A stretch of 53,605 nucleotides of DNA from contig DBCR01000074.1 in the NCBI GenBank assembly GCA_002293125.1, positions 1 to 53,605 of the forward strand, written 5' to 3'. Numbering within the stretch: position 1 is the first letter of the stretch; each line of letters begins with the position of its first letter. This document shows positions 8,775 through 16,626 of this stretch, piece after piece. The position numbers and the translations under genes were made by a program. Source of the stretch: Opitutia bacterium UBA953 (GTDB lineage Bacteria > Verrucomicrobiota > Verrucomicrobiia > Opitutales > UBA953). The notes under the pieces were generated by a model. It was given only the letters and a program-made list of their open reading frames with translations, made no database searches and was not told the DNA's origin.

Positions 8775-9434
8775 ATGCAGCGCACCGTCATCATTCACTC
8801 CGGCGGAATGGATTCCACCGTCCTCCTGGCTCACTTGTTGGCCGAGGGCAGGGAAGTGCATGCGCTCTCCATCGACTACGGACAGCGCCACCGCCGTGAA
8901 CTCGTCGCCGCCGCCGAGATCTGCGCCCATTACAAGGTCCCGCATCGCATCGCGGACCTTCGTGGGCTGACGCCGCTCTTTGGAGCCAACGCGCTGACGG
9001 ATGCCCAGATCGACGTCCCCGAAGGTCATTACGAGGAGGCCAGCATGAAGGCTACCGTCGTGCCTAACCGGAACATGCTCCTGATTGCGACCGCTGCGGC
9101 TTGGGCGATGTCGCTCAAGGCCACGTCGGTCGCCTATGGTGCCCACGGCGGCGACCATGCCATCTATCCTGATTGCCGTCCGGCCTTCGCCGAGGCCTTG
9201 GACAAAGCCATCCGTCTCGCAGACTGGCATGAAGTTTCGCTCGAGCGCCCGTTCGTGGGCATGGATAAGACCGCGATTGTGAAGCGCGGCGTCGAACTCG
9301 GCGTTCCCTTTGCTTTGACCTGGTCCTGTTACGTCGGTGGCGACAAGCATTGCGGCAAGTGCGGTACCTGCGTGGAGCGTAAGGAAGCCTTTCTGCGCGC
9401 TAGCGTGCAGGATCCGACTCCGTACGTCGGGTAG
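8775..9434 (+). CDS. queC: 7-cyano-7-deazaguanine synthase QueC
   Basis: Converts 7-carboxy-7-deazaguanine to preQ0 with ATP and ammonia, the last step before reduction to preQ1 on the queuosine pathway. The PP-loop SGGMDST is at residues 9-15. The zinc site is formed by C185, C193, C196 and C199 (C-x7-C-x2-C-x2-C), and NRNMLL is near 97-102. Length (219 aa) is standard. It lies 42 bp after ybeY; its pathway partners queD and queE come 1.7 kb later, separated by two secreted-protein genes. The start has no Shine-Dalgarno but a CCCC four to seven bases upstream. Confidence 0.95.
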   Translation: MQRTVIIHSGGMDSTVLLAHLLAEGREVHALSIDYGQRHRRELVAAAEICAHYKVPHRIADLRGLTPLFGANALTDAQIDVPEGHYEEASMKATVVPNRNMLLIATAAAWAMSLKATSVAYGAHGGDHAIYPDCRPAFAEALDKAIRLADWHEVSLERPFVGMDKTAIVKRGVELGVPFALTWSCYVGGDKHCGKCGTCVERKEAFLRASVQDPTPYVG

Positions 9435-9523
9435 GCTTATTCTCTCGATAAGCGGACGTAAGACCCGGTCCGAGGTCCGGGAATTGGGTTGAGGGTCCGG
9501 GTCATCCTGCACGTAAGTTCCTC

Positions 9524-9922
9524 GTGCGTCGCTTCCGTCAACCCTTCGCCTGGCTCGCCCTCGTGGCGTGGCTCACCGCGTCGGGTCTGTCGTGGGACCT
9601 CTTGCAGGTCGTGGCTTGGACCAAGATGTCGGTCGATAACGCCTCTCAACTGACCGCTTCGGCCGCCGTATCGAAGACCCTCGTGGATGCACCCTGTGCG
9701 TTATGTAAGGTCGCCCAAGACGGGCGCAAGAACTCGGAGCAGGCCCCGTTAGCCAAGGACGATAACGCCAAGGTGAAGGCCAAGGCTGATCCTGCTTCGG
9801 GTGAAATCCGCCTCTTAGCGGCAAAATTCTTTTCGGGGCGTGATTACATGCGCCCAGCGGATGAAGTGAGCGTGTCACGCGTGGCCGAGGTGCCCGTGCC
9901 GCCGCCGCGAGTACGCGGCTGA
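9524..9922 (+). CDS. Small secreted or membrane-anchored CxxC protein
   Basis: Not a family I can name. The 132-aa product starts with GTG and has an N-terminal hydrophobic segment (about residues 8-30), then a PCALCK motif near 58-63, a charged lysine/aspartate-rich stretch (about 70-90) and a proline-rich end (VPVPPPRVRG). The hydrophobic start plus CxxC suggests an exported or anchored protein that binds metal or takes part in thiol chemistry. It is 133 bp upstream of the outer-membrane barrel gene, which also carries an N-terminal Cys cluster, so the two may work together. The start is uncertain, but GTG gives the best signal-like N-terminus. Confidence 0.6.
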   Translation: MRRFRQPFAWLALVAWLTASGLSWDLLQVVAWTKMSVDNASQLTASAAVSKTLVDAPCALCKVAQDGRKNSEQAPLAKDDNAKVKAKADPASGEIRLLAAKFFSGRDYMRPADEVSVSRVAEVPVPPPRVRG

Positions 9923-10055
9923 TCACCGTTGCGGGCTGCGGTCAGTCGGCTCGCGCGTGGCACCCGATTTTATTCCTAAGTCGCACCCATCCGGTGCGCA
10001 TCGTCGATTGCGCGGACCGCCACACCTGCGTCTAGACACCAATAAAACACCCATC

Positions 10056-11021
10056 ATGAAGAATCCCTTTTTCTCCGAGCGCCCCGCGCGGCTCGCCCTG
10101 CTCTCCCTCCTCGCTCTCGGTGCGTACACCCAAGTTTCGGCCTGCCCCTGCGGCTGCGTGAAGGTCTGCGTCGACAACCTCGCCGACCGTTCGCCTCTCC
10201 GTCCGGGGGCTTATTCGGTCGATTTCCGTTACGACACCATTGACCAAGACGAACGCAATAGCGGGGCGCACGCACACTTCCTCGCCTACCATCGGATTCT
10301 CACGGGAACAATCGAGACCCAGCTCGCCGGCCAGACCTGGTCCATCGCCGTGCCGCGTATTAACCGGATCGTGCGTTCGAATATCGCGCCGACTTTGCCC
10401 ATTCCCAATCCGGTCAATACCCGACAAGAGCTGGTTGGTTTGGGCGATATCTCGGTGACGACGCGCTTTGCCTGGTCGGACTTCACCGTGATCGCTGGAG
10501 TTAAACTACCGACGGGTACGGAGGACATGACGTTGAACGTTTCGCGTCGCTACCTGCAGCCCGGAACTGGATCGACGGATCTCATCCTCGGTTTGCGCCG
10601 CGACTATGCGGCGGACGGTGATCGCCCGCAGTGCTTTTGGCAGCTGGGCGCTCAGGGCGCTGTCGTCTCCGACGCGAACTTCCGTCCTGGCACAACCCTG
10701 ACAGCAACCACGGGTGTTCGCTATGAGCTGGCCTCACCGCTGGCGTTCTCCCTGCAGGCGACCGCACTCCGCCAGTTTCGCGATAAGAACACCATGGCTG
10801 CGGCCGGCTACACCGCCTACGCCGAGGATCTCGAGACCGCCGCGTTCTCGACGCACCTTGCGGCGGGTCTGACCTACAAGCTGGCGGCCAATACCAGCGC
10901 GTATGTTTACTACAGCCGTTCGCTGAAGAACAATAACCTGACGGACAAGCCTAACGGCACGGAGGTGAACGTCGTGCACTCGACCGATGTCTGGTCCTTT
11001 GGCCTGACGCACTCGTTCTAA
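10056..11021 (+). CDS. Probable outer-membrane beta-barrel with N-terminal Cys cluster
   Basis: A 321-aa exported protein. A signal sequence covers about residues 1-25 and is followed at once by CPCGCVKVC. The rest is alternating beta-strand sequence with the pattern LGDISVTTRF, GVKLPTGTED and GTGSTDLILGL seen in the Phenol_MetA_deg/'transporter' outer-membrane family, and it ends in a C-terminal Phe (LTHSF), the usual signal for barrel assembly. The residues V-S-A-C before the cluster also fit a lipobox, so it might be lipidated instead. ATG at 10056 is chosen because it begins the signal peptide; the frame is open further up. The substrate is unknown; the Cys cluster hints at a metal ion. 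A strong terminator follows at 11045. Confidence 0.75.
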   Translation: MKNPFFSERPARLALLSLLALGAYTQVSACPCGCVKVCVDNLADRSPLRPGAYSVDFRYDTIDQDERNSGAHAHFLAYHRILTGTIETQLAGQTWSIAVPRINRIVRSNIAPTLPIPNPVNTRQELVGLGDISVTTRFAWSDFTVIAGVKLPTGTEDMTLNVSRRYLQPGTGSTDLILGLRRDYAADGDRPQCFWQLGAQGAVVSDANFRPGTTLTATTGVRYELASPLAFSLQATALRQFRDKNTMAAAGYTAYAEDLETAAFSTHLAAGLTYKLAANTSAYVYYSRSLKNNNLTDKPNGTEVNVVHSTDVWSFGLTHSF

Positions 11022-11044
11022 GCGACCCCGCTTCGTCGCCTTGC

Positions 11045-11082
11045 GAGGCCTGCCGTATGAGCATGCGGCAGGCCTCTTTTTT
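11045..11082 (+). terminator. Intrinsic terminator after the barrel gene
   Basis: An 11-bp perfect stem, GAGGCCTGCCG (11045-11055) with CGGCAGGCCTC (11066-11076), is followed by six T residues. It ends transcription of the Cys-protein/barrel pair and separates it from queD. Confidence 0.9.
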
Positions 11083-11157
11083 GCCCGTTTTGCTCAGGTC
11101 GGGCCCCGCATCTTCCTTGCGACCGGGGCGTCGGCCCCTCTATGTGCTGGCTGTCCC

Positions 11158-11592
11158 ATGTTCACCTGCAGCAAGACCTATCGCGATATCCCGTTCGCCC
11201 ACCGGCAGCACCGGCACGACGGGCATTGTTCGTTTCTGCACGGCCATAACTGGGGCATTGAGATTGAGTTTGGCTGCGAGAAACTCGACGAGCGCGGTTT
11301 CGTCGTGGATTTCGGCGGCCTCGGTTTCCTGAAGACCTGGATCGCGGACCACCTCGATCATGCGTGTCTCTTCGCCAAGGAAGACCCGATCCGCGAGAAA
11401 CTCCTCCAGGATTACCCCAAGCTTTTCCGTCCGCTCGTCATCGACTCCGTCTCTACCGAAGGTATCGCGAAGTTCCTCTTCGAGACTTTTGATCCGATGG
11501 TCCGCAAGGAGACCGGCGGTCGTGCCTGGGTCCGGCAGATCGTCCTGCACGAGGACACCAAGAACAAGGCGAGCTACCAGCCGAAGGCCTGA
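11158..11592 (+). CDS. queD: 6-carboxy-5,6,7,8-tetrahydropterin synthase QueD
   Basis: Makes 6-carboxytetrahydropterin from dihydroneopterin triphosphate, the second step of preQ0 synthesis. The 144-aa protein has the zinc ligands H15, H28 and H30 (FAHR and HGHN), the likely catalytic C24 in GHCSFLHGHNW, VVDFGGL (49-55) and DHLDHA (64-69). ATG at 11158 gives the normal length; the open frame upstream runs through the terminator region and is ignored. The stop is 2 bases before the queE start, so the two are co-transcribed. The start is preceded by CCC and lacks a Shine-Dalgarno. Confidence 0.94.
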   Translation: MFTCSKTYRDIPFAHRQHRHDGHCSFLHGHNWGIEIEFGCEKLDERGFVVDFGGLGFLKTWIADHLDHACLFAKEDPIREKLLQDYPKLFRPLVIDSVSTEGIAKFLFETFDPMVRKETGGRAWVRQIVLHEDTKNKASYQPKA

Positions 11593-11594
11593 CC

Positions 11595-12278
11595 ATGGCT
11601 GAGCTGTACCCCGTCAATGAGACGTTCCTCAGTTGGCAGGGGGAAGGCGTTCATCTCGGTCGCAAAGCCTTCTTCATCCGGCTCCAAGGCTGCCCGGTGA
11701 AGTGCGCCTGGTGCGACTCCGCGTCCACCTGGCATCCCCAGTTCGTCCCGAAGAAGGTCCGCAAGGCTTCGGCTGGCGAGTTGGCCGATGAGGCCGCCGC
11801 CGCCCGCCCGGAATTCGTCGTCCTGACCGGAGGCGAACCCTGCATCCACGATTTGACCGCTCTGCTGGCCGCCATGGCCTCGGTCGGACTCAAGGTCCAC
11901 CTCGAGACCTGCGGGGCCTACCCGATCGCCGCAGGCTTCGCCTGGGTGACCGTCAGCCCCAAGTGGGCCAAGCCCCCTCTGGCCGACGCCTTAGCCCGGG
12001 CGGACGAGGTCAAACTCATCGTCGAGGCTCCGGATAGCATTACCCGCTGGACCGACGCCGTAGGCGGCAAGTGGCTTAGTCCTAACGTCTGGCTGCACCC
12101 GGAATGGTCGCGCCGGGCCGATTCGGCCGTATTGCGGACGATTACCGAGCAGGTGAAGCAGGGTGGGGCCCCTTACCGGGCAGGCTGGCAGGTCCATAAG
12201 CCCTATTCGGCCGACAGTCTGGATGCTCGAGCCCGTCCGCCGGCGCCTCTGGGCGGCGACGTCGCCAAGGGTTTCTGA
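11595..12278 (+). CDS. queE: 7-carboxy-7-deazaguanine synthase QueE
   Basis: Radical SAM enzyme converting 6-carboxytetrahydropterin to 7-carboxy-7-deazaguanine, between QueD and QueC. The 4Fe-4S motif C-x3-C-x2-C is C33, C37, C40 (CPVKCAWC), preceded by the substrate-site SWQGEG (13-18). TGGEP lies near 78-82 and HLETCGAY near 98-105. The C-terminus ends with a Gln-Val-His-Lys element (WQVHKPY) as in other QueE proteins, plus a short Ala/Pro-rich extension. It is directly coupled to queD. Confidence 0.94.
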   Translation: MAELYPVNETFLSWQGEGVHLGRKAFFIRLQGCPVKCAWCDSASTWHPQFVPKKVRKASAGELADEAAAARPEFVVLTGGEPCIHDLTALLAAMASVGLKVHLETCGAYPIAAGFAWVTVSPKWAKPPLADALARADEVKLIVEAPDSITRWTDAVGGKWLSPNVWLHPEWSRRADSAVLRTITEQVKQGGAPYRAGWQVHKPYSADSLDARARPPAPLGGDVAKGF

Positions 12279-12390
12279 GCAGGTCGGCGCCCTGCGTCGG
12301 ACTCATGTCGGAGCTCGGGTTTCGGACTATCTTCGAAAGGTAACTTTTTTTGCTTCACTCGGGGACGGAACCCTCATTCAAAACGACCTC

Positions 12391-13548
12391 ATGAACCGAC
12401 CTGCCGTGCTCGCTCTTGAAGATGGAACCATTCTTCGGGGCAGGGCGTTCGGAGCCTCGGCCACCCTCTGCGGCGAAGTCGTGTTCAACACGAGCATGAC
12501 CGGCTACCAGGAAATCCTCACCGACCCTTCCTACTTCGGCCAGATCGTCACCATGACGACCCCGCAGATCGGCAACTACGGCGTTAATGAAGACGACTTC
12601 GAATCCGCCCGTCCGCACGTCGCCGGTTTCGTCGTCCGCGACCTTTCGCCCATCGTCTCCAACTGGCGCGCCACGACCGACCTGAGCACCTGGCTCGCGA
12701 AGTACGGCATCCCTGGCATCGACGGCGTCGACACTCGTTCGCTCACGAAGAAGCTGCGCTCCGCCGGCGTCATGAAGGCCTGCCTCTCCACCGAAGGCAT
12801 CACCGACGAAGAAGCCCTCAAGCGCGCCCGTGCCTGGACCGGCACCGTCGGCGCCGACTTCGTCAAGGACGTCACCTGCAAGGCACCTTACCATTACAAC
12901 GCCACCGCTGGCGACTGCGAGGCCTTCACCGTCCCCGGCACGCACCTCAACAAGCCCAAGGCCCGCGCCAGGAAGTACCGCATCGCCGCCTACGACTTCG
13001 GTGCCAAGACCTCGATCTTCCGTCGCCTCGTCGCCTCCGGCTTCGACGTCCATGTCTTCCCGGCCCGCACGCCCGCTGCCGAGATACGTGCCTTCGATCC
13101 GGATGGCGTCTTCCTTTCCAACGGTCCCGGCGATCCCGCCGCCCTGAAGTACGCCCATGAAGCCGTGGCCGACCTCATCAAGACTTACCCGGTCTTCGGC
13201 ATTTGCCTTGGTCACCAGATCATCACGCACGCCATCGGTGCTTCGACGTACAAGCTGAAGTTCGGTCATCGCGGCGGCAATCAGCCCGTCAAGAACACCG
13301 AAGAAGACCGCGTGGCCATCACCGCCCAGAATCACGGCTTCGCTTCGAAGCGCGAAGACCTGGAGCGCTGCGGCGCCATCGTCACGGAGGTGAACATGAA
13401 CGATGACACCGTCTCCGGCCTGCGTCTCAAGGATAAGCCGGTCTTCTCCGTACAGTATCACCCGGAAGCCGGCCCTGGCCCGAATGATGCGGATGTGCTC
13501 TTCGATCGGTTCTATGACTTGATCGCCAAGAGCAAGGCCGCCAAGTAA
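12391..13548 (+). CDS. carA: Carbamoyl-phosphate synthase small subunit
   Basis: Glutaminase subunit of carbamoyl-phosphate synthase, supplying ammonia for pyrimidine and arginine synthesis. The 385-aa product has the N-terminal CPSase_sm domain (LEDGTILRGRAFG, FNTSMTGYQEILTDPSY) and a C-terminal class I amidotransferase domain with the nucleophile C272 in FGICLGHQ and the His/Glu pair in QYHPEAGPGP. The frame is open far upstream into queE, but ATG at 12391 starts at the conserved MNRPAVLALEDG. carB is not adjacent. A lipoprotein gene follows after 10 bp. Confidence 0.95.
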   Translation: MNRPAVLALEDGTILRGRAFGASATLCGEVVFNTSMTGYQEILTDPSYFGQIVTMTTPQIGNYGVNEDDFESARPHVAGFVVRDLSPIVSNWRATTDLSTWLAKYGIPGIDGVDTRSLTKKLRSAGVMKACLSTEGITDEEALKRARAWTGTVGADFVKDVTCKAPYHYNATAGDCEAFTVPGTHLNKPKARARKYRIAAYDFGAKTSIFRRLVASGFDVHVFPARTPAAEIRAFDPDGVFLSNGPGDPAALKYAHEAVADLIKTYPVFGICLGHQIITHAIGASTYKLKFGHRGGNQPVKNTEEDRVAITAQNHGFASKREDLERCGAIVTEVNMNDDTVSGLRLKDKPVFSVQYHPEAGPGPNDADVLFDRFYDLIAKSKAAK

Positions 13549-13558
13549 GCCCGACGTC

Positions 13559-14074
13559 ATGGCTGCCCGACTCCTCGCAGCCTTTTGCCTCGCCCTCAGC
13601 CTCGCCGGTTGCGGCTCGTCGTCCCCGCGCTCCCCTGAGGAGGCCTTAGTGCACCTTATCGAAGACGCCGTCGCCGGCCATTCCGCCTCGGACCAGTATC
13701 ATAATGTCAATCCCGTCGACGAGGAGACCATCAAGCAGTTTATCTATGTCGAGGAGTGGCTCGACGTGAACGGCGAGTCCGTCGTGGGGGTGCGCCCAGG
13801 CGCGACGCCCGTCGAAGGCTCCTTCCGCTTCACGCGCTCCGCCGACGGCCGCTCGACTTATCTCATTTCCTACGGCTGGCCCGGCGCGCAGGTGCGTTCG
13901 CGCGTGCTGCGCCCGGTGCCCGGCTCGAAGATCATGCTCCTCGGCTGGTCGGACCTTCTGCCCTGGGAACAGCTCGGCGCCGTCTGCGTCATCACGACGC
14001 CGCGCGAGATGGGCGATGAAGAGAACCACCCGTGCAAGCAGGTGTTCGTCTTCAAGGTCGAGTCACCCCGCTGA
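13559..14074 (+). CDS. Small lipoprotein of unknown function
   Basis: I do not recognise the family. The 171-aa protein begins with a lipoprotein signal peptide (charged start, hydrophobic core, lipobox LAGC with C18), so it should be anchored in an envelope membrane. The mature part is a compact alpha/beta-looking domain with SFRFTRSADG and SKIMLLGWSDLLPW, and two further cysteines (in AVCVIT and HPCKQ). It follows carA by 10 bp and may be co-transcribed with it, although no functional link is apparent. It converges with kup, leaving only 9 bp between stops. Confidence 0.75.
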   Translation: MAARLLAAFCLALSLAGCGSSSPRSPEEALVHLIEDAVAGHSASDQYHNVNPVDEETIKQFIYVEEWLDVNGESVVGVRPGATPVEGSFRFTRSADGRSTYLISYGWPGAQVRSRVLRPVPGSKIMLLGWSDLLPWEQLGAVCVITTPREMGDEENHPCKQVFVFKVESPR

Positions 14075-14083
14075 GCGGAGGCC

Positions 14084-16114
14084 TCAGAGCTCGACCTGCA
14101 TGCCCAGTTCGACCACGCGGCCGGGCGGCAGGTTGAAGTAGGCCGTCGCCGAAAGGGAATTACGGTTGAGCACTTCGAAGAGCTTTTCCTGGACGGCGTT
14201 GAGCGAGAAGCCCGTCGTCGCGCGCACGATCGTCTCGCGGCTGAGGAAGTAGGTCACTTCGAGGGGGTTGGGGGTGATGCCCATTTCCTGGTAGGCCGCA
14301 TCCAGCACCGGGAAGACGTCCTGCTTCTCGCGGAAGCCGAACGTACCCGTGACGCTGAGGACGGACGGGAATTCCTCATGACTATCGATCTTGCAGAACT
14401 TCGGTCCGCGGGTGTTGAAGCTCACGCGATCCGACATCGGTACGATGGCGCGGTCCTCGTCGACCTTCAGCGTGATGACGATGATATGGTCGTGGAGGGC
14501 CCGGTTATGCTTGAGGTTGTGCGCTAAGGCCATCGGTACGGCCTTGGTGGAACCGGCGAGATAGATCGCCGTGCCTTTTACGCGCGCGAACTTGCCGGCG
14601 ACGAAGCGGTCTTCGACGCTGTCCAGGAAGTTCTCGAAGTCGCCGGTCGCCTCGCCTTCGCTCAGCTTCTGCTTCATCGCGATGCGCCCTTTGTTCCAGA
14701 CGGCCATCAGGTAGTAGACGATGATGCCGATGAGCAGCGGCATCCAGCCGTTGGGTAGAATCTTATGCGAATTGCCGAGGACGAAGAGCACTTCCAGCAA
14801 GATGAAGGGCGTGAGCAGCGCATAGGCGCCGGCGGAAGGGATGTTCAACTTGTGGCGGAGGTACTGTCCGAAGAGGATCGTCGTCACCAGCATCGTGAGG
14901 CTCACTGCGATTCCGTAGGCGCTGGCTAGGTTCTCGGAGGTCTCGTAATGCAGGACCAGGTAGATCGAGCCGGTCATCAGCAGCCAGTTGATGATGGGTA
15001 CGTAGACCTGGCCTGATTCTTGGTCGGAAGTGCGCTCGATGCGCATGCGGGGCAGGTAGTTCAGCTGGATCGCCTGCATGGTGATCGAGAACGCGCCCGC
15101 GATGAGGGCCTGTGAGGCGATGATGGCGGCGAGCGTCGCGATGATGACGAGCGGGATCTGGGCCCAGCCTGGCGCCATGTTGAAGAAGGGGTTGAAGCCC
15201 GGCACCAGAAGTTCAGCCGGGTGGGCGAGAGCCCAGGCACCCTGTCCGAGGTAGTTCAGGATGAGGGCGGGGAAGACGATGAAACACCACGCCGCGCGGA
15301 TCGGCTTCTGGCCGAAGTGGCCCATGTCCGCGTAGAGCGCTTCGGCTCCCGTCACCGAGAGGAAGACCGCACCGAGGATCAGGATGCCTAGGCCGGGGTG
15401 GGTGATAAGTAGCCCCAGCCCTTCGAGCGGGTTGAAGGCCCACATGATTTGCCCCAAGACCTCATGGTTGAGCACCAGCGAGAGGATGCCGAGCCCACCG
15501 ATCACGATGAACCAGACCATGGTGATCGGGCCGAAATACATGCCGACGCGGCCGGTGCCGATCTTCTGGAGCCAGAAGATACCGACGAGAATCAGGACGG
15601 CGGCGGTGGGGATGAAGTACTTAAGGAAGCCGGCGGAGAGGGGGCCGTGCAGGCGTTCGTTGGCTTCCTTGACGCCTTCCAGCGCGGAGACGACCGAGAT
15701 GGCCGGGGTGATGACGCCGTCCCCGTAGAGCAGGGCGGCCCCGAAGACGCCGAGGAGGACGAGAAAGCTCCGGTGCTTCCGCTTGGTCTTCTCCTTGTCC
15801 TTGGCGGATGCGAGGGAGACCAGGGTCATGATGCCGCCTTCGCCGTCCTCGTTGGCTTCCATGACCAGGAGTACATATTTGACCATCACCACGAAGATAA
15901 GCGACCAGATGATCAGGGATAGGATCGGGATGACTTGCGATGTGCCCAAGATGTTAGAATCGCCGTCCTTGACCCGCAGACACTCCTTGAACGCGTAGAG
16001 CGGGCTGGTCCCGATGTCTCCGAAGACCACCCCCAGTGCGGCGATGGTGGCCGCCATGGTGAGGGGTTTGACGGGGGCGGAGCCTTTGATAGGCTCCTGG
16101 GCGGGCTGGCTCAT
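14084..16114 (-). CDS. kup: Low-affinity potassium transport system protein Kup
   Basis: A 676-aa inner-membrane K+:H+ symporter of the KUP/HAK/KT family. The diagnostic GVVFGDIGTSPLYAFKE is near residues 28-44, about twelve membrane segments run to roughly 470, and a C-terminal cytoplasmic domain follows (VKGTAIYLAGS, LKHNRALHD, VTYFLSRETI). The length is close to E. coli Kup (622 aa), with a longer N-terminus and loop. The gene is divergent from yajC over a 130-bp intergenic region. The start has no Shine-Dalgarno (AATAACTCTCC precedes it). Confidence 0.95.
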   Translation of the reverse strand: MSQPAQEPIKGSAPVKPLTMAATIAALGVVFGDIGTSPLYAFKECLRVKDGDSNILGTSQVIPILSLIIWSLIFVVMVKYVLLVMEANEDGEGGIMTLVSLASAKDKEKTKRKHRSFLVLLGVFGAALLYGDGVITPAISVVSALEGVKEANERLHGPLSAGFLKYFIPTAAVLILVGIFWLQKIGTGRVGMYFGPITMVWFIVIGGLGILSLVLNHEVLGQIMWAFNPLEGLGLLITHPGLGILILGAVFLSVTGAEALYADMGHFGQKPIRAAWCFIVFPALILNYLGQGAWALAHPAELLVPGFNPFFNMAPGWAQIPLVIIATLAAIIASQALIAGAFSITMQAIQLNYLPRMRIERTSDQESGQVYVPIINWLLMTGSIYLVLHYETSENLASAYGIAVSLTMLVTTILFGQYLRHKLNIPSAGAYALLTPFILLEVLFVLGNSHKILPNGWMPLLIGIIVYYLMAVWNKGRIAMKQKLSEGEATGDFENFLDSVEDRFVAGKFARVKGTAIYLAGSTKAVPMALAHNLKHNRALHDHIIVITLKVDEDRAIVPMSDRVSFNTRGPKFCKIDSHEEFPSVLSVTGTFGFREKQDVFPVLDAAYQEMGITPNPLEVTYFLSRETIVRATTGFSLNAVQEKLFEVLNRNSLSATAYFNLPPGRVVELGMQVEL

Positions 16115-16244
16115 GGAGAGTTATTCACACTGGCAGGTCCTAGGGGGTAATCAAAGCCAATCGGGATGCGCCGGGGCTTGCTTTTTTACCCTTAAATCGC
16201 ATCTCCAGACTTTCCCTTTCCCCGCTTTCCAAACAATAAGAACA

Positions 16245-16595
16245 ATGAATATCATCCAAACTGTTATCAATCAAGGGCTTGCGCAGGCTCAGACCACGGC
16301 TCCCGCCGGTGCCGATCAGCAAGGCGGTGGCTGGACCATCCTGGCGATGTACGCCCTGCTTTTCGTGGGCATGTACTTCCTGCTCTTCGCCCCCCAGCGT
16401 AAGCGCCAGAAGGAGCTCGAAAAGCTCCAGTCTGACCTCGCCGTGGGCGATAAGGTCTTGGCTGCCGGTGGCATCTACGGCCGCGTGGTCTCCATCAAGG
16501 AAGACCGTATCACCCTTGAGCTCGATTCCGGCCGTCTAGTGGTCCACAAGTCCGCCATCATGGCCAAGGACGCTGACGCCATCGTCAAGGCCTGA
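16245..16595 (+). CDS. yajC: Preprotein translocase subunit YajC
   Basis: Small membrane subunit of the SecDF-YajC complex that assists SecYEG export. The 116-aa protein has one transmembrane segment (about 32-48, AMYALLFVGMYFLLFAPQ) followed by the conserved RKRQKELEKLQSDLAVGDKV start of the soluble domain and GIYGRVVSIKEDRITLEL. The N-terminus is longer than usual by about 15 Gln/Ala/Gly-rich residues. It is 31 bp upstream of secDF, the classical order. ATG at 16245 follows an A-rich leader without a Shine-Dalgarno. Confidence 0.93.
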   Translation: MNIIQTVINQGLAQAQTTAPAGADQQGGGWTILAMYALLFVGMYFLLFAPQRKRQKELEKLQSDLAVGDKVLAAGGIYGRVVSIKEDRITLELDSGRLVVHKSAIMAKDADAIVKA

Positions 16596-16626
16596 GGTCG
16601 TTCACCCCTCATCCGACCCTGACACA

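Noticed and set aside
12163..12390. Upstream extension of carA overlapping queE
   Set aside because: The extra residues are not conserved in CarA and the stretch 12163-12278 is the coding end of queE. The conserved start is at 12391.
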